Numbered from the stretch's first letter, positions 53,749-63,779 are shown. The stretch is 64,000 nt of DNA from Cyanobium sp. CZS48M (GCA_030373145.1 JAUCZK010000001.1:124001-188000); one strand, 5' to 3'. Translations and numbers: made by a program. The notes: generated from the letters alone by a model not told the origin.

Positions 53749-54225
53749 TTACCGATTAAAGAGCCTCGAGAGGTCATCCGCCACTCCCGGCGGCACCATG
53801 TGGCGCACATCCCCACCGAAGCGGGCCACCTCCTTGACCACGCTGCTGCTGAGAAAGCTGTGGTGGGCTGCGGTCACCAGGAACAGGGTTTCCACTTCCG
53901 CCGCCAGGCTGCGGTTGGTGTGGGCGATCTGAAGCTCGAATTCGAAATCGCTCATCGCCCGCAGGCCGCGCAGGATCACGGCGGAGCCGCAGCGGCGGGC
54001 GAAGTCCACGGTGAGGCCGTCGAAGCTGCTCACCTCCACCCGCTCCAGGTGGGAGGTGGCCTGGCGGATCTGGCTGAGCCGCTGCTCCAAGGGGAAACTG
54101 GCCTGCTTGCTCGGGTTCTGCAGCACCGCCACCACCAGACCACCGAACAGCCGCTCGGCCCGTTCGATCAGGTCGAGGTGGCCCAGGGTGAGCGGATCGA
54201 AACTGCCGGGATAGACGGCCTTCAT
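53749..54225 (-). CDS. coaD: Phosphopantetheine adenylyltransferase
   Basis: Penultimate step of coenzyme A synthesis. 158 aa. Nucleotidyltransferase signature: [20 protein letters not shown] (with the T/HxGH motif), then [48 protein letters not shown] and [18 protein letters not shown] 54225 is the standard start ([11 protein letters not shown]). Confidence 0.96.
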   Translation of the reverse strand: MKAVYPGSFDPLTLGHLDLIERAERLFGGLVVAVLQNPSKQASFPLEQRLSQIRQATSHLERVEVSSFDGLTVDFARRCGSAVILRGLRAMSDFEFELQIAHTNRSLAAEVETLFLVTAAHHSFLSSSVVKEVARFGGDVRHMVPPGVADDLSRLFNR

Positions 54226-54331
54226 CGGGGCTGGGTGGTGGGGCCCCCCGCGGGGAAGCGATGGCGCGGATCCTATGGATGGCAACGCCGCCGTGGATCT
54301 CGCTGCCTAAAGTCGTCGTATCGATCGCGAC

Positions 54332-54853
54332 ATGTTGATGGCCAGCGAAGCACCCACCAACGCAGCCAGTGGCGGCCTCGATGCCGCCGCCAAAAAGACG
54401 CTGCTGCGCAAGATCCCCCATGGACTGTTCATCTGCGGCGTCGCCGAAGGAGACACCATCAACGGCTTCACCGCCAGCTGGGTCACCCAGGGTTCCTTCG
54501 AGCCACCTCTGGTGGTGATGGCGGTGCGGGCCGATTCCACCAGCAACGGCATCATCCAGCGCACCCGGCGCTTCTCCCTCAACGTGCTCGCCGCCGACCA
54601 GAAGGACCTGGCGGCGGTGTTCTTCAAGCCCCAGAACGGCATCGGCGGCCGCTTCGACGCTGCCCCCTACAGCCTGGGTACCCTCGGCCTGCCGATCCTG
54701 GAGGCGGCCCTCGGCGGCCTGGAGTGCGAGCTGGTGGGTGAGGTGGTTCATGGGGATCACACCGTCTTCGTGGCCGAAGTGAAGACCGCCGTGCTGCACC
54801 GCGATGGAGCGGCCCTTGAGCTGGGCCCCACCGGCTGGCAGTACGGCGGCTGA
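54332..54853 (+). CDS. Flavin reductase domain protein (FMN-binding split barrel)
   Basis: A 173-aa protein of the flavin reductase-like family, related to the C-terminal module of cyanobacterial flavodiiron proteins. Visible: [40 protein letters not shown], the FMN-binding stretch [19 protein letters not shown], and [20 protein letters not shown]. It is likely to bind FMN and use NAD(P)H, but its substrate is unknown. ATG 54332 (or two codons later). It is divergent from coaD and followed 26 bp later by uvrC. Confidence 0.88.
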   Translation: MLMASEAPTNAASGGLDAAAKKTLLRKIPHGLFICGVAEGDTINGFTASWVTQGSFEPPLVVMAVRADSTSNGIIQRTRRFSLNVLAADQKDLAAVFFKPQNGIGGRFDAAPYSLGTLGLPILEAALGGLECELVGEVVHGDHTVFVAEVKTAVLHRDGAALELGPTGWQYGG

Positions 54854-54879
54854 GCCGGGCCCAAGACACCACCGCCGCC

Positions 54880-56898
54880 ATGGGCCGCCTCGCCCAGCCC
54901 CTCCTGAGCGATGCCGATCGCCTCAGCCAGCGCCTCAAGGAGCTGCCCGCCGAGCCGGGTTGCTACCTGATGCGCGACGCCGAGGACCGCATCCTCTACA
55001 TCGGCAAGTCGAAGAGCCTGCGCAGCCGCGTGCGCAGTTATTTCCGTGAGTCCCACGACCTGAGCCCGCGCATCAGCCTGATGGTGCGCCAGGTCTGTGA
55101 GATCGAATTCATCGTCACCGACAGCGAAGCGGAGGCGCTGGCGCTCGAATCCAACCTGATCAAGGCCCACCAGCCGCACTTCAATGTGTTGCTCAAGGAC
55201 GACAAGAAATATCCCTACCTCTGCATCACCTGGAGCGAGCCCTACCCGCGCATCTTCATCACCCGGCGGCGGCGGCTGCGCAGCCCCCTGGATCGCTTCT
55301 ACGGCCCCTACGTCGATGTGGGTCTGCTGCGGCGCACGTTTTTCCTGGTGAAGCGGGTGTTTCCCCTGCGCCAGCGCCCCCAGCCCCTCTACCGCGACCG
55401 CACCTGCCTCAACTTCGACATCGGCCGCTGCCCCGGGGTGTGCCAGGAGAAGGTCAGCCCCGAGGCCTACCAGCAGATCCTGCGCAAGGTTGCGATGGTG
55501 TTCCAGGGCCGCAGCGACGAACTGCTGGAGCTGCTGCGTGCCCAGATGGGGCGCTACGCCGAGCGTGAGGACTACGAGGCGGCCGCGCGGGTGCGGGACC
55601 AGCTGCAGGGCCTTGAGCAGCTCACCGCCGAGCAGAAGATGACCCTGCCCGATGCCTCCGTGTCGCGGGATGTGCTGGCCCTGGCCTGTGATCAGCGGCT
55701 GGCGGCCGTGCAGCTGTTCCAGATGCGCGCCGGCAAGCTGGTGGGGCGGCTGGGTTACACCGCCGACGCCAGCATCGCCAGCCCTGGCGCAATCCTGCAG
55801 CGGGTGCTGGAGGAGCACTACAGCCAGGTGGAGCCCGTGGAGATTCCGCCCGAGGTGCTGGTGCAGCACCCCCTGCCCCGCCAGGAGCTGGTGCAGGAGT
55901 GGCTGAGTGAGCGGCGGGGCCGCAAGGTGCGGCTGTCGCAGCCACAGCGGCAGCAGAAGGCCGATCTGATCGAGCTGGTGGAGCGCAACGCCGCCTTCGA
56001 GCTCAGCCGCGCCCAGCGCAGCGCCGAGCAGCACCAGCTGGCCACCGAAGACCTCGCCCAGCTGCTCGACCTGCCCCAGCCCCCCCGGCGCATCGAGGGC
56101 TACGACATCAGCCACATCCAGGGCAGTGATGCGGTGGCCTCCCAGGTGGTGTTCGTCGATGGGCTGCCTGCCAAGCAGCACTACCGCAAATACCGGATCC
56201 AGAGCAGCAGCATCAGCGCTGGCCACTCCGACGACTTCATGGCGATGGCCGAGATCATGCGGCGGCGCTTCCGCCGCTGGTCGCAGGCCAAAGCAGAGGG
56301 GGCCGACCTCTCGGAGCTGCGTCGGGCGGCCAGCACGGCCCTGCACACCGGTGGGCTGGGCGACTGGCCCGACGTGGTGATGATCGATGGCGGCAAGGGC
56401 CAGCTCTCCGCGGTGATGGAGGCCCTGCGCGAACTCAACCTGCATGAGGAGCTGGTGGTCTGCTCCCTGGCCAAGCAGCGGGAGGAGGTGTTCCTGCCCG
56501 GCGCCAGCCAGCCGCTGGAGAGCGAACCCGATCAGCTGGGGCTGCTGTTGTTGCGGCGGCTGCGCGATGAGGCCCACCGCTTCGCGGTCAGTTTCCACCG
56601 CCAGCAGCGGGGTGAGCGGATGAAGCGCTCCCGCCTCTCCGACATCCCCGGCCTCGGCCCGAAGCGTGTCAAGGAGCTGCTGGCCCACTTCCGCTCCATC
56701 GACGCCATCCAGCTGGCCAGCCCCGAGCAGATCGCCGCCGCCCCCGGGGTGGGTCCGGCCCTGGCCCAGCAGGTGTGGAGCTACTTCCATCCCGGCGACC
56801 CCCAGGAGTCGCCCGATGGCGAGCCGCCGGCTGAACCGCTGGAGGGCGCCTGGCCAGCAAGCCCTATGCCGCCAGCGGTCGCTACATCCAGCGCATGA
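54880..56898 (+). CDS. uvrC: Excinuclease ABC subunit C
   Basis: Makes both incisions around bulky DNA lesions in nucleotide excision repair. 672 aa. GIY-YIG nuclease: [20 protein letters not shown]. Also visible: the UVR motif near [20 protein letters not shown], the RNase-H-like C-terminal nuclease ([39 protein letters not shown]), and tandem HhH ([34 protein letters not shown]). The last about 17 residues (from EGAWPAS) are the photolyase relic read in another frame. ATG 54880 follows the flavin reductase. Confidence 0.96.
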   Translation: MGRLAQPLLSDADRLSQRLKELPAEPGCYLMRDAEDRILYIGKSKSLRSRVRSYFRESHDLSPRISLMVRQVCEIEFIVTDSEAEALALESNLIKAHQPHFNVLLKDDKKYPYLCITWSEPYPRIFITRRRRLRSPLDRFYGPYVDVGLLRRTFFLVKRVFPLRQRPQPLYRDRTCLNFDIGRCPGVCQEKVSPEAYQQILRKVAMVFQGRSDELLELLRAQMGRYAEREDYEAAARVRDQLQGLEQLTAEQKMTLPDASVSRDVLALACDQRLAAVQLFQMRAGKLVGRLGYTADASIASPGAILQRVLEEHYSQVEPVEIPPEVLVQHPLPRQELVQEWLSERRGRKVRLSQPQRQQKADLIELVERNAAFELSRAQRSAEQHQLATEDLAQLLDLPQPPRRIEGYDISHIQGSDAVASQVVFVDGLPAKQHYRKYRIQSSSISAGHSDDFMAMAEIMRRRFRRWSQAKAEGADLSELRRAASTALHTGGLGDWPDVVMIDGGKGQLSAVMEALRELNLHEELVVCSLAKQREEVFLPGASQPLESEPDQLGLLLLRRLRDEAHRFAVSFHRQQRGERMKRSRLSDIPGLGPKRVKELLAHFRSIDAIQLASPEQIAAAPGVGPALAQQVWSYFHPGDPQESPDGEPPAEPLEGAWPASPMPPAVATSSA

Positions 56899-57143
56899 GC
56901 ACCTGCTGCAAGGGCTGCCGCTACGACCCGGCTCTGCGCAGCGGACCCCGCGCCCTGCCCTTCATCACCCTCTACTGGGCCTTTCTGGATCGCCACCAGG
57001 CTGTGCTGAGGGGCAATCCGCGCATGGCTCTGAGGCTTGCCCATCTCGACAAGCTCGATCCCGGCGAGCTCGAGGCCATCGCCGCCGCGGCCCATGCCCA
57101 TCACGAGGGCACCGAGGTGGAGGAGCAGCTCCCCCTAGCTTGA
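56835..57143 (+). pseudogene. C-terminal relic of a photolyase-related protein (DPRP/PhrB type)
   Basis: From about 56835 the frame reads [16 protein letters not shown], then CCKGCRYDPALRSGPRAL and LPFITLYWAFLDRHQ, RGNPRMALRLAHLDKLD. This is the conserved C-terminal end of Fe-S-containing photolyase-related proteins, starting well before the ATG at 56895. Upstream, the frame ends in a stop at 56832-56834 within uvrC, so the other about 430 residues are gone. The third Fe-S Cys expected in the C-P-F-T-T-L-Y-W motif is Leu here. The remaining 82-codon ORF (56895-57143) overlaps the uvrC stop as ATGA and might still be translated, but it could not repair DNA. Confidence 0.75.
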
Positions 57144-57165
57144 GTCAGCCTGCTCCCCTGCTCCG

Positions 57166-57756
57166 ATGACGCTCCCGGCCCTGCCAGCGGAGGCCTATCT
57201 CTGGTTCAAGACCCTGCACATCGTCGGGGTTGTGGTGTGGTTCGCTGGGTTGTTCTATCTCGTGCGCCTGTTCATTTATCACGTGGAGGCGGATGAGCTG
57301 GAGGAGCCCGTGCGCGGCGCCTTTCAGCAGCAATACACCCTGATGGAGCGGCGCCTGGCCAACATCATCACTACCCCGGGCATGGTGGTGGCGGTGGCCA
57401 TGGCGGTGGGTTTACTGGTGGCCCAGCCCCTCTGGCTGAAGCAGGGCTGGATGCACGCCAAGCTGGCCGTGGTGCTGGCCCTGCTGGCCTACCACTGGTT
57501 CTGTTATCGCCTGATGGGCCAGTTGCGCGAGGGTCGCTGCCGTTGGAGCGGACGACAGCTGCGGGCCCTCAATGAGCTCCCCACCCTGATGCTGGTGCTG
57601 GTGGTGATGCTGGTGGTGTTCAAGGGGCAGTTCCCCACCGGTGCGGCCACCTGGTTCCTGGTGGCCCTGGTGGTGGCGATGGCCGGCTCGATTCAGTTCT
57701 ACGCCCGCTGGAGGCGTCTTCGCGCGGAGCAGGAGGCCCTGGCCGGTGGGGCCTGA
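57166..57756 (+). CDS. hemJ: Protoporphyrinogen IX oxidase HemJ
   Basis: Membrane enzyme oxidising protoporphyrinogen IX to protoporphyrin IX, the shared precursor of haem and chlorophyll; HemJ is the usual form in cyanobacteria. 196 aa with four to five helices. Signatures: WFKTLHIVGVVVWFAGLFYL (conserved His), ERRLANIITTPGMVV, WMHAKLAVVLALLAYHWFCY (His and Lys) and LRALNELPTLMLVLVVMLVV. ATG 57166. Confidence 0.95.
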   Translation: MTLPALPAEAYLWFKTLHIVGVVVWFAGLFYLVRLFIYHVEADELEEPVRGAFQQQYTLMERRLANIITTPGMVVAVAMAVGLLVAQPLWLKQGWMHAKLAVVLALLAYHWFCYRLMGQLREGRCRWSGRQLRALNELPTLMLVLVVMLVVFKGQFPTGAATWFLVALVVAMAGSIQFYARWRRLRAEQEALAGGA

Positions 57757-57763
57757 ACCGCTG

Positions 57764-58417
57764 ATGGCCCCTGAACATCCGTTGGTGGCTGTGTTACGGG
57801 GTGTGGAGCCCTCCTGCTGCCCCGGGCGGCTCAATTTCCACTGCCACACCACCTGCAGCGACGGCAGCCTCCAGCCCGAGTGGCTGGCTGATCAGGCGGT
57901 GGACCGGGGCCTGGAGCACTTCGCGGTCACCGATCACCACAGCACGGAGGCCCTCGGGCCCCTGCAACGGCGGCTGGAGCAGCACCGTCAACGGGGTTGG
58001 CGGGTCCCCACCCTCTGGAGCGGTGTGGAGATCAGTTGCCTGCTGGAGGGCTGCCTGGTGCATGTGCTCGGGCTGGGCTTTGATCCGGGCCATGCCGCCC
58101 TGGCCCCCTATCTGGAGGGAAACGCTGTGGTCGGTCCGGCGCTCCGGGCCGGGGCCGTGCGCCGGGCCATCCATGCCGCCGGAGGACTGGCTCTGCTGGC
58201 CCACCCGGCCCGCTACCGCCTTCCCCACCACCTGCTGATCACGGCGGCGGCGGAGCTGGGATTCGATGGCGCCGAGGCCTACTACGACTACGAACAGAGT
58301 CCGTGCTGGCGCCCCTCCCCGCTGGTGTGCGAGGCGATCGCCGCCCAGCTCAACCGGCTGGGATTGCTGACGAGTTGCGGTACTGATACCCATGGGCTGG
58401 GACTTGGGGGCCGCTAG
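57764..58417 (+). CDS. PHP domain phosphoesterase
   Basis: A 217-aa metal-dependent phosphoesterase. Metal ligands: NFHCHTTCSDGSLQPEWLAD (HxH and D), VTDHHSTEAL (the H of motif II), SGVEISCLLEG (Glu), LAHPARYRLP (His) and SCGTDTHG (DxH). Such proteins act as phosphatases (nucleotide or 3',5'-bis-phosphate types) or exonucleases. Start ATG 57764, or GTG 57746 giving a short overlap with hemJ; both are reasonable. The length is shorter than typical PHP proteins of about 270-290 aa. Confidence 0.88.
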   Translation: MAPEHPLVAVLRGVEPSCCPGRLNFHCHTTCSDGSLQPEWLADQAVDRGLEHFAVTDHHSTEALGPLQRRLEQHRQRGWRVPTLWSGVEISCLLEGCLVHVLGLGFDPGHAALAPYLEGNAVVGPALRAGAVRRAIHAAGGLALLAHPARYRLPHHLLITAAAELGFDGAEAYYDYEQSPCWRPSPLVCEAIAAQLNRLGLLTSCGTDTHGLGLGGR

Positions 58418-58446
58418 GCTCATCACTAGGTTTCGGTTCCCTGACC

Positions 58447-58989
58447 ATGGGTCTATTCGATCGTCTGCTCGGCAACCGCTCCGAAGGAGCTTTCTCCTCC
58501 AAGGCCCCCAAGGCCAAACCGGAGAAAGCCAAGCAGGACGAGAGCTTCTACCTCGACCCAGACGCCTCCAGCAGCCTTGGCGACGTGAAGTTCATGCGGC
58601 GCTCCAACACGATCCGCCACACTTTCCCTGGTAGCGCTGATAACCCCGGCAACAAGGAAATGATCCAGGAGGTGGATTCAATGGCGGCCCGGCTGGAGAA
58701 GGCCAGCACAGGAATGCCCGGCACTGAGGTGAAGGCCGCCACCGCTAGCCTCAGCGGCGGAGTCCCCAAGCCGGTCAAAAAGACGTTTGCCGAGAAGATG
58801 AGTTCCGGGGAGCTGAGCCAACGGCTGAGGGGTGCTGCTGTGGGTGGCGTCAACGCCGCTGGCGGATCGGCCCCCGCCGGCCGTAAACCCGCTGGCAGCA
58901 GCAATGACCAGCCCAGCATCAGCCTGCAGCAGGCCAAACCCGGCACCATCGATGCCTTCAAGGACATGGCCAAGGAGCTGAACTCCTGA
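58447..58989 (+). CDS. Conserved hypothetical protein, partly disordered
   Basis: A 180-aa soluble protein of unknown function. It begins GLFDRLLGNRSEGAFSS, then a Lys-rich stretch, then a probably conserved block SFYLDPDASSSLGDVKFMRR followed by SNTIRHTFPG, which has the look of a cyanobacterial-specific motif. The rest is low-complexity (Ala/Gly/Ser/Lys) with a short C-terminal helix DAFKDMAKEL. No signal peptide or membrane segment. ATG 58447, 29 bp after the PHP gene; cobN converges on it. Confidence 0.75.
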   Translation: MGLFDRLLGNRSEGAFSSKAPKAKPEKAKQDESFYLDPDASSSLGDVKFMRRSNTIRHTFPGSADNPGNKEMIQEVDSMAARLEKASTGMPGTEVKAATASLSGGVPKPVKKTFAEKMSSGELSQRLRGAAVGGVNAAGGSAPAGRKPAGSSNDQPSISLQQAKPGTIDAFKDMAKELNS

Positions 58990-59030
58990 TCAGCTGGCCC
59001 TGGTTCGTCAGAGGCTGAAGGGCCTGGTGT

Positions 59031-62000
59031 TCAGCCCTCCACCAGGCTTTCGCTGCTGAGCACCAGCTGCTTGAGATGCTCCAGTTGTTCCGGGCTGGCC
59101 CCCTCCCACAGCCGGCGGTGGTGGGCTTCCAACAACCGTTCGGCCATGTCGCGCAGGGCCCAGGGATTGGCCTGGCGCAGGAATTCCAGCAGGGTTTCAT
59201 CGCCCAGCCAGGTGTCGCAGATCGCCCCGTAGCTCCAGTCCGGCACCCGGCCCGTGCTGGCGTCGTAGGCGAAGAGGTAGTCGAGGCTGGCGGCCAGCTC
59301 AAAGCCCCCCTTGTAGCCATGGGCCCGCATGCCGTTGATCCAGCGGGGATTGAGCACCCGTGAGCGCAGCACCTTGTCGAGCTCCCGCTCCAGGCGATGC
59401 AGGCGGGGCCGCTGGCGGCGGGAGTGATCGCCGAACCAGAGGGCCGGAGCGGTGCCGCGCACCCGCTCGGTGGCGGCGCTCAGGCCCCCCTGGAACTGGT
59501 AGTAATCGTCGGAATCCAGCAGATCATGCTCGCGGTTGTCCTGGTTATGCAGCACCACCTGAACCTGGCGCAGCCGTTGTTCCAGGCCGTCGCGATCGGC
59601 GATCGCCTCACCGCTGCCCTCATACCGCCAGCTGCTCCAGTTGAGGTAGGCCTCGCCTAGATCGCTGCGCTCCTCCCACTGGCCGCTGTCGATCAGGCCC
59701 TGCAGTCCGGCGCCGTAGGCCCCCGGCGCCGAGCCATACACCCGGGCGCAATGACCCTCGCGCATCAGCGCAGCCGCCAGGGGATTGTCGGATTCCGCCT
59801 CATGCAGGCCCGCCACCAGGGCCGTGGCCCGGTTCATCCAGCCCACCAGCTGGGGGAAGGCATCGCGGAACAGGCCGGAGATGCGCAGGGTCACATCCAC
59901 CCGCGGCCGCCCCAGCAACCCCAGCGGGATCACCTCCAGGTCCACCATCCGCCGGGTGGGTCCATCCCAGACCGGCCGCACCCCCATCAGGGCCAGGGCC
60001 TGGGCGATGTCTTCGCCGCCGTTGCGCATCGTTGCCGTCCCCCACACAGAGAGGGCCAGGTGGCGCAGGTCGTCACCCTCCTCCTGCAGGTGCAGGTCCA
60101 GGAGCAGCTCGGCGCTGCGCCGCCCCAGGTCCCAGGCCGCTTCGCTGGGCAGACCGCGCAGATCGACGCTGTAGAAGTTGCGGCCGGTGGGCAGCAGGTC
60201 GGGCCGGCCGCGGGTGGGGGCCCCAGACGGACCGGCGGCAATGCGCTCCCCCGCCACCCCCGCCAGAAAGGACTCCCGCTCCGCCTCACCGCAGCGCAGC
60301 AGCCGTGGGATCAGATCGCCGCGCACCCGCTCCAGCACCGAGCGGGTGTTGGGGCCGCAGGGGGGGATCTCGGCCAGTGGCTCCATCAGGGAACGCAGAA
60401 GCTCCAGGGCCCATCCCTCCAGCAGGGACACGCCATCCCCGACCCGGCGGCAGGCCTGGGCCGCCGCCGGTGCTGCCGCCAGCAGCCGCTGCCGGTCAGA
60501 CGCGTCCAGCGGGTCTTCCTCCGGATCGGCCCAGGGGTCGAGCGCCAGGCCCAGATCCTTGGCCAGGGCCTGGGTGAGCCCCGGCCCCTCGGCCAGGGGT
60601 GGCCGCGCCAGGCAGAGCAGCAGCTCCAACAGCGGCTCCGGGGCGGGCAGGTGGCCGAAGGTGTGCAGGCCCGTGCGGATCTGGGCCTCTTTGAGCTCAC
60701 AGAGGTAGCCGTCGGCTCGGTCGATGCGGCTCTCCAGGTCGCTGGCCTCCAGCGGCAGCTCCAGGACCTCGAGGGTTTCGGCCAGCCGCTGGCGCAGGCC
60801 TGCCACCCGGGCGCTGCCCAGCTGGCAGGCCTCCCAGTACTCATCCAGCAGGGCCTCCAGTGTCTGCAGGGGTCCATGCAGCCCCGCCCGCCCCAGCGGT
60901 GGGGTGAGGTGGTCGAGGATCACGGCCTGGGCACGGCGCTTGGCCTGGGACCCTTCGCCGGGATCGTTGACGATGAAGGGATAGAGGTGGGGCATCGGCC
61001 CCAGGGCCCATTCGGGGAAGCACTGGTTGGAGAGCCCCAGCCCCTTGCCCGGCAGCCACTCCAGATTGCCGTGCTTGCCCACGTGCACCACGAGCTGAGA
61101 TCCCTCCACCTGCCGCAGCCAGAGGTACTGGGCCAGGTAGGCGTGGGTGGGGGGCAGATCGGGGCTGTGGTAGTTGAGGCTGGGGTCGCGGTCGTAGCCC
61201 CGCTCCGGCTGGATCAGCACATGGATGCGGCCGAAGCGCAGACCCCGGATCGGGAAACCGGCTCCAGCGGCGCTGCGCTCCAGTCCGCTGTCCTGATCCG
61301 CTGAGCCCCAGCGCCGCTCGATCAGCTGCCGACCCTCCTGGGGCAGGGCGTCATACCAGCGCTGATAGGTGGCCAGGGGGAGATGGTCGAGGGGCGGCCG
61401 GTGGCTGCTCTCGGCGTCGTTGCTGCGGCCCGCCAGCAATCGTTCGATCAGCTCCTGGCCGGTCCGGGGAAGGGTCCCATCCGGCGGCTGCCCCTGCGCT
61501 GCACCGAGGTCGTAGCCGGCGCCGGCTAGCCAGTGCAGCATCGCCGCCGCACTGGCGGGGGTGTCGAGGCCGACGCCATTGGCCAGGCGGCTGTTGCGGG
61601 TGGGGTAGTTGGCGAGCACCAGTGACAGACGCCGCTGGGCCGGCGCCGTGCCGCGCAGATTCACCCAGGCCTGCACCAGCTGGGCGATCCAGTCGAGCCG
61701 TTCCGGATCGGGCTGGTAGCGGTGCAGGGCGGTGGTGAGCCGCGCATCGGCCCGCTCCGCCGCTTCCTTGAAGGCCCCCACCCGGGTGGTGAGGCGGCCA
61801 TCGAGCTCCGGCAATGCCACCTGCAGGCTGAGGTCGAGCGGGCTCAGGCCGATGCTGCTGCTGCGCCAGCGCTCGCGGCTGGAGCTGCTGCAGAGCAGCT
61901 GCAGCACCGGCACGTTCAGGGCCTCCCAGAGGGGAGCGCCGAGGCCCGCCTCCTCGAACTGCACCGAGGCGAAGGAGGTGGTGCAGAGCACCGCCTGGAC

Positions 62001-62741
62001 GGCTTCGCGCCCCAGCAGGTCAGCCACCCCGCGTTGCACCCCCGCCTCGCGCAGGCCACTCACCCACAGGGCCCTGGGGCAGAGCCCGCGCTGGCGCAGG
62101 GCCGCCAGGGTGGCCTCCGCCAGGGCGGTGTCGCCCGCCTGCAGCAGGGCGCGGTAGAGCACCAGGCCCACCCGGGGGCCGGGATCATTTCTCCAGTCGT
62201 GGGGGGCGGGATCGCTGAGGGGTTCCACCTGGGGCGGCTCGGGCGGCTCCCCCATCAGCAGGGCATTGAGGCAGAGCAGCACCCGGCGCAGGTTGGTGCG
62301 CCCCCCCTCCCGCAGGCAGCGACCGATGGCCAGGGCCAGGGCCGGAGCCACAGTGCCCAGGCTGGCCAGGTCACCTTCCTCGTCGCTGGTGCCGGCCACC
62401 ACCACCAGCTGGCGGCAGGGGCCGTCTGCCCAGCGGCGCAGTTGCTCCAGGCCATAACTCCAGTGCCCCCGGCCCCCCAGCAGGCGCACCAGCACCAGCT
62501 GGGTGTCCCCGAGGCTGGTGGCCAGGTAGTGGTCGATCACGGCCGGGTGATCCAGGGCCGCCAGGTTGAGACCCCGCACCTCCTGGATGAGCAGAGCCGG
62601 CTCGTCGCCCAGCAGGCCCGCCAGGCAGCTGAGGTCAGTGTCGGCGCTGCTCAGCAGCAACAGGGGCGCCGAAGGCTGCTCCACATAAAGGGGACCATCC
62701 GTGTCGCCGGTGGCGCCGGGAACTGCCGCAAGCCGATGCAT
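59031..62741 (-). CDS. cobN: Cobaltochelatase subunit CobN
   Basis: Large subunit of the ATP-dependent cobalt chelatase of aerobic cobalamin synthesis, homologous to Mg-chelatase ChlH. 1236 aa. Family stretches: SFASVQFEEAGLGAPLWEAL, GRLTTRVGAFKEAAER, LVLANYPTRNSRLANGVGLD, VVHVGKHGNLEWLPGKGLGL, QCFPEWALGPMPHLYPFIVN followed by DPGEGSQAKRRAQAVILDHL, and a C-terminal FAYDASTGRVPDWSY. CobN (rather than ChlH) is suggested by its length and N-terminal part. cobS/cobT are not seen; in cyanobacteria the ChlI/ChlD motor is thought to serve both. ATG 62741. Confidence 0.93.
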   Translation of the reverse strand: MHRLAAVPGATGDTDGPLYVEQPSAPLLLLSSADTDLSCLAGLLGDEPALLIQEVRGLNLAALDHPAVIDHYLATSLGDTQLVLVRLLGGRGHWSYGLEQLRRWADGPCRQLVVVAGTSDEEGDLASLGTVAPALALAIGRCLREGGRTNLRRVLLCLNALLMGEPPEPPQVEPLSDPAPHDWRNDPGPRVGLVLYRALLQAGDTALAEATLAALRQRGLCPRALWVSGLREAGVQRGVADLLGREAVQAVLCTTSFASVQFEEAGLGAPLWEALNVPVLQLLCSSSSRERWRSSSIGLSPLDLSLQVALPELDGRLTTRVGAFKEAAERADARLTTALHRYQPDPERLDWIAQLVQAWVNLRGTAPAQRRLSLVLANYPTRNSRLANGVGLDTPASAAAMLHWLAGAGYDLGAAQGQPPDGTLPRTGQELIERLLAGRSNDAESSHRPPLDHLPLATYQRWYDALPQEGRQLIERRWGSADQDSGLERSAAGAGFPIRGLRFGRIHVLIQPERGYDRDPSLNYHSPDLPPTHAYLAQYLWLRQVEGSQLVVHVGKHGNLEWLPGKGLGLSNQCFPEWALGPMPHLYPFIVNDPGEGSQAKRRAQAVILDHLTPPLGRAGLHGPLQTLEALLDEYWEACQLGSARVAGLRQRLAETLEVLELPLEASDLESRIDRADGYLCELKEAQIRTGLHTFGHLPAPEPLLELLLCLARPPLAEGPGLTQALAKDLGLALDPWADPEEDPLDASDRQRLLAAAPAAAQACRRVGDGVSLLEGWALELLRSLMEPLAEIPPCGPNTRSVLERVRGDLIPRLLRCGEAERESFLAGVAGERIAAGPSGAPTRGRPDLLPTGRNFYSVDLRGLPSEAAWDLGRRSAELLLDLHLQEEGDDLRHLALSVWGTATMRNGGEDIAQALALMGVRPVWDGPTRRMVDLEVIPLGLLGRPRVDVTLRISGLFRDAFPQLVGWMNRATALVAGLHEAESDNPLAAALMREGHCARVYGSAPGAYGAGLQGLIDSGQWEERSDLGEAYLNWSSWRYEGSGEAIADRDGLEQRLRQVQVVLHNQDNREHDLLDSDDYYQFQGGLSAATERVRGTAPALWFGDHSRRQRPRLHRLERELDKVLRSRVLNPRWINGMRAHGYKGGFELAASLDYLFAYDASTGRVPDWSYGAICDTWLGDETLLEFLRQANPWALRDMAERLLEAHHRRLWEGASPEQLEHLKQLVLSSESLVEG

Positions 62742-62830
62742 CGAGCCATTCTCGGTCCTGACGGTGAGAAGATCGAGGCCCGATCACGGTGCGGTGTCCC
62801 CCGCTCCACGCCCTTCCCAAGCGACCCTGC

Positions 62831-63748
62831 ATGCAGAAGTTTCTCCCCTACGCCTGGTTCCAAGGCGGTTGCGTTCCGTTTGCGGAGGCCACCCTGTCGA
62901 TCGCCACCCACGCCTTGCACTACGGCACCGGAGCCTTTGGGGGGATGCGGGCTCTGCCCAATCCCAGTGATCCGGGCGAAATCCTGCTGTTTCGTGCCGA
63001 CCGCCATGCCCGCCGGCTCAGCCAGAGCGCCCGGCTGCTGCTGGCGGAGCTGGAGGAGAGCACCATTCTTGGCGCTATCGACGCCTTTCTGCAGGCCAAC
63101 AGGCCCACCACGCCGATTTACCTGCGGCCTTTCGTTTACACCAGCGACCTCGGCATCGCGCCTCGGTTGCACGACATCGAGACCGACTTTCTGATCTACG
63201 GCATCGAGCTGGGCGATTACCTCTCCCCCGACGGGGTCAGCTGCCGTGTCAGCAGCTGGACCCGCCAGGAGGACCGATCCCTGCCCCTGCGCGGCAAGAT
63301 CAGCGGCGCTTACATCACCAGCTCCCTGGCCAAGACCGAGGCGGTCAAGAGCGGCTTCGATGAAGCTCTGCTGCTCAACAGCCGCGGCAAGGTGAGCGAG
63401 GCCAGCGGCATGAACCTGTTCATCGTGCGCGATGGCGTGCTGATCACCCCCGGCGTTGATCAGGACATCCTCGAGGGCATCACCCGCGCCAGCCTCCTCG
63501 AATTGGCCAGGGATCTCGACATCCCGGTGATCGAGCGGGCGGTCGACAAGACCGAGCTGTTCGTGGCCGACGAGGTGTTCCTCAGCGGCACCGCGGCGCG
63601 GGTGACCCCTGTGCGGCGGGTGGAGTCCACCGATCTGCCCACGGAGCGCCCCGTGATGGAGCAGCTGCGGGAGCGGCTCACCCAGATCACCATCGGCAAC
63701 GACCCCAACTACGACCATTGGGTTACCCGCATCCGCCTGCGCGACTGA
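62831..63748 (+). CDS. ilvE: Branched-chain amino acid aminotransferase
   Basis: PLP class IV aminotransferase making leucine, isoleucine and valine from the 2-oxo acids. 305 aa. Visible: ATLSIATHALHYGTGAFGGM, RADRHARRLSQSARLL, IYLRPFVYTSDLGIAPRL, the PLP lysine in KTEAVKSGFDEALLL, SEASGMNLFIVRDGV, LEGITRASLLELARDL, and DEVFLSGTAARVTPVRRV. ATG 62831 is chosen; the ORF extends a little further up but the family starts here (MQKFLPYAWFQGG). It is divergent from cobN. Confidence 0.95.
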   Translation: MQKFLPYAWFQGGCVPFAEATLSIATHALHYGTGAFGGMRALPNPSDPGEILLFRADRHARRLSQSARLLLAELEESTILGAIDAFLQANRPTTPIYLRPFVYTSDLGIAPRLHDIETDFLIYGIELGDYLSPDGVSCRVSSWTRQEDRSLPLRGKISGAYITSSLAKTEAVKSGFDEALLLNSRGKVSEASGMNLFIVRDGVLITPGVDQDILEGITRASLLELARDLDIPVIERAVDKTELFVADEVFLSGTAARVTPVRRVESTDLPTERPVMEQLRERLTQITIGNDPNYDHWVTRIRLRD

Positions 63749-63779
63749 TTTCTAGAGTGATCGCTGGCACGATCACGCG

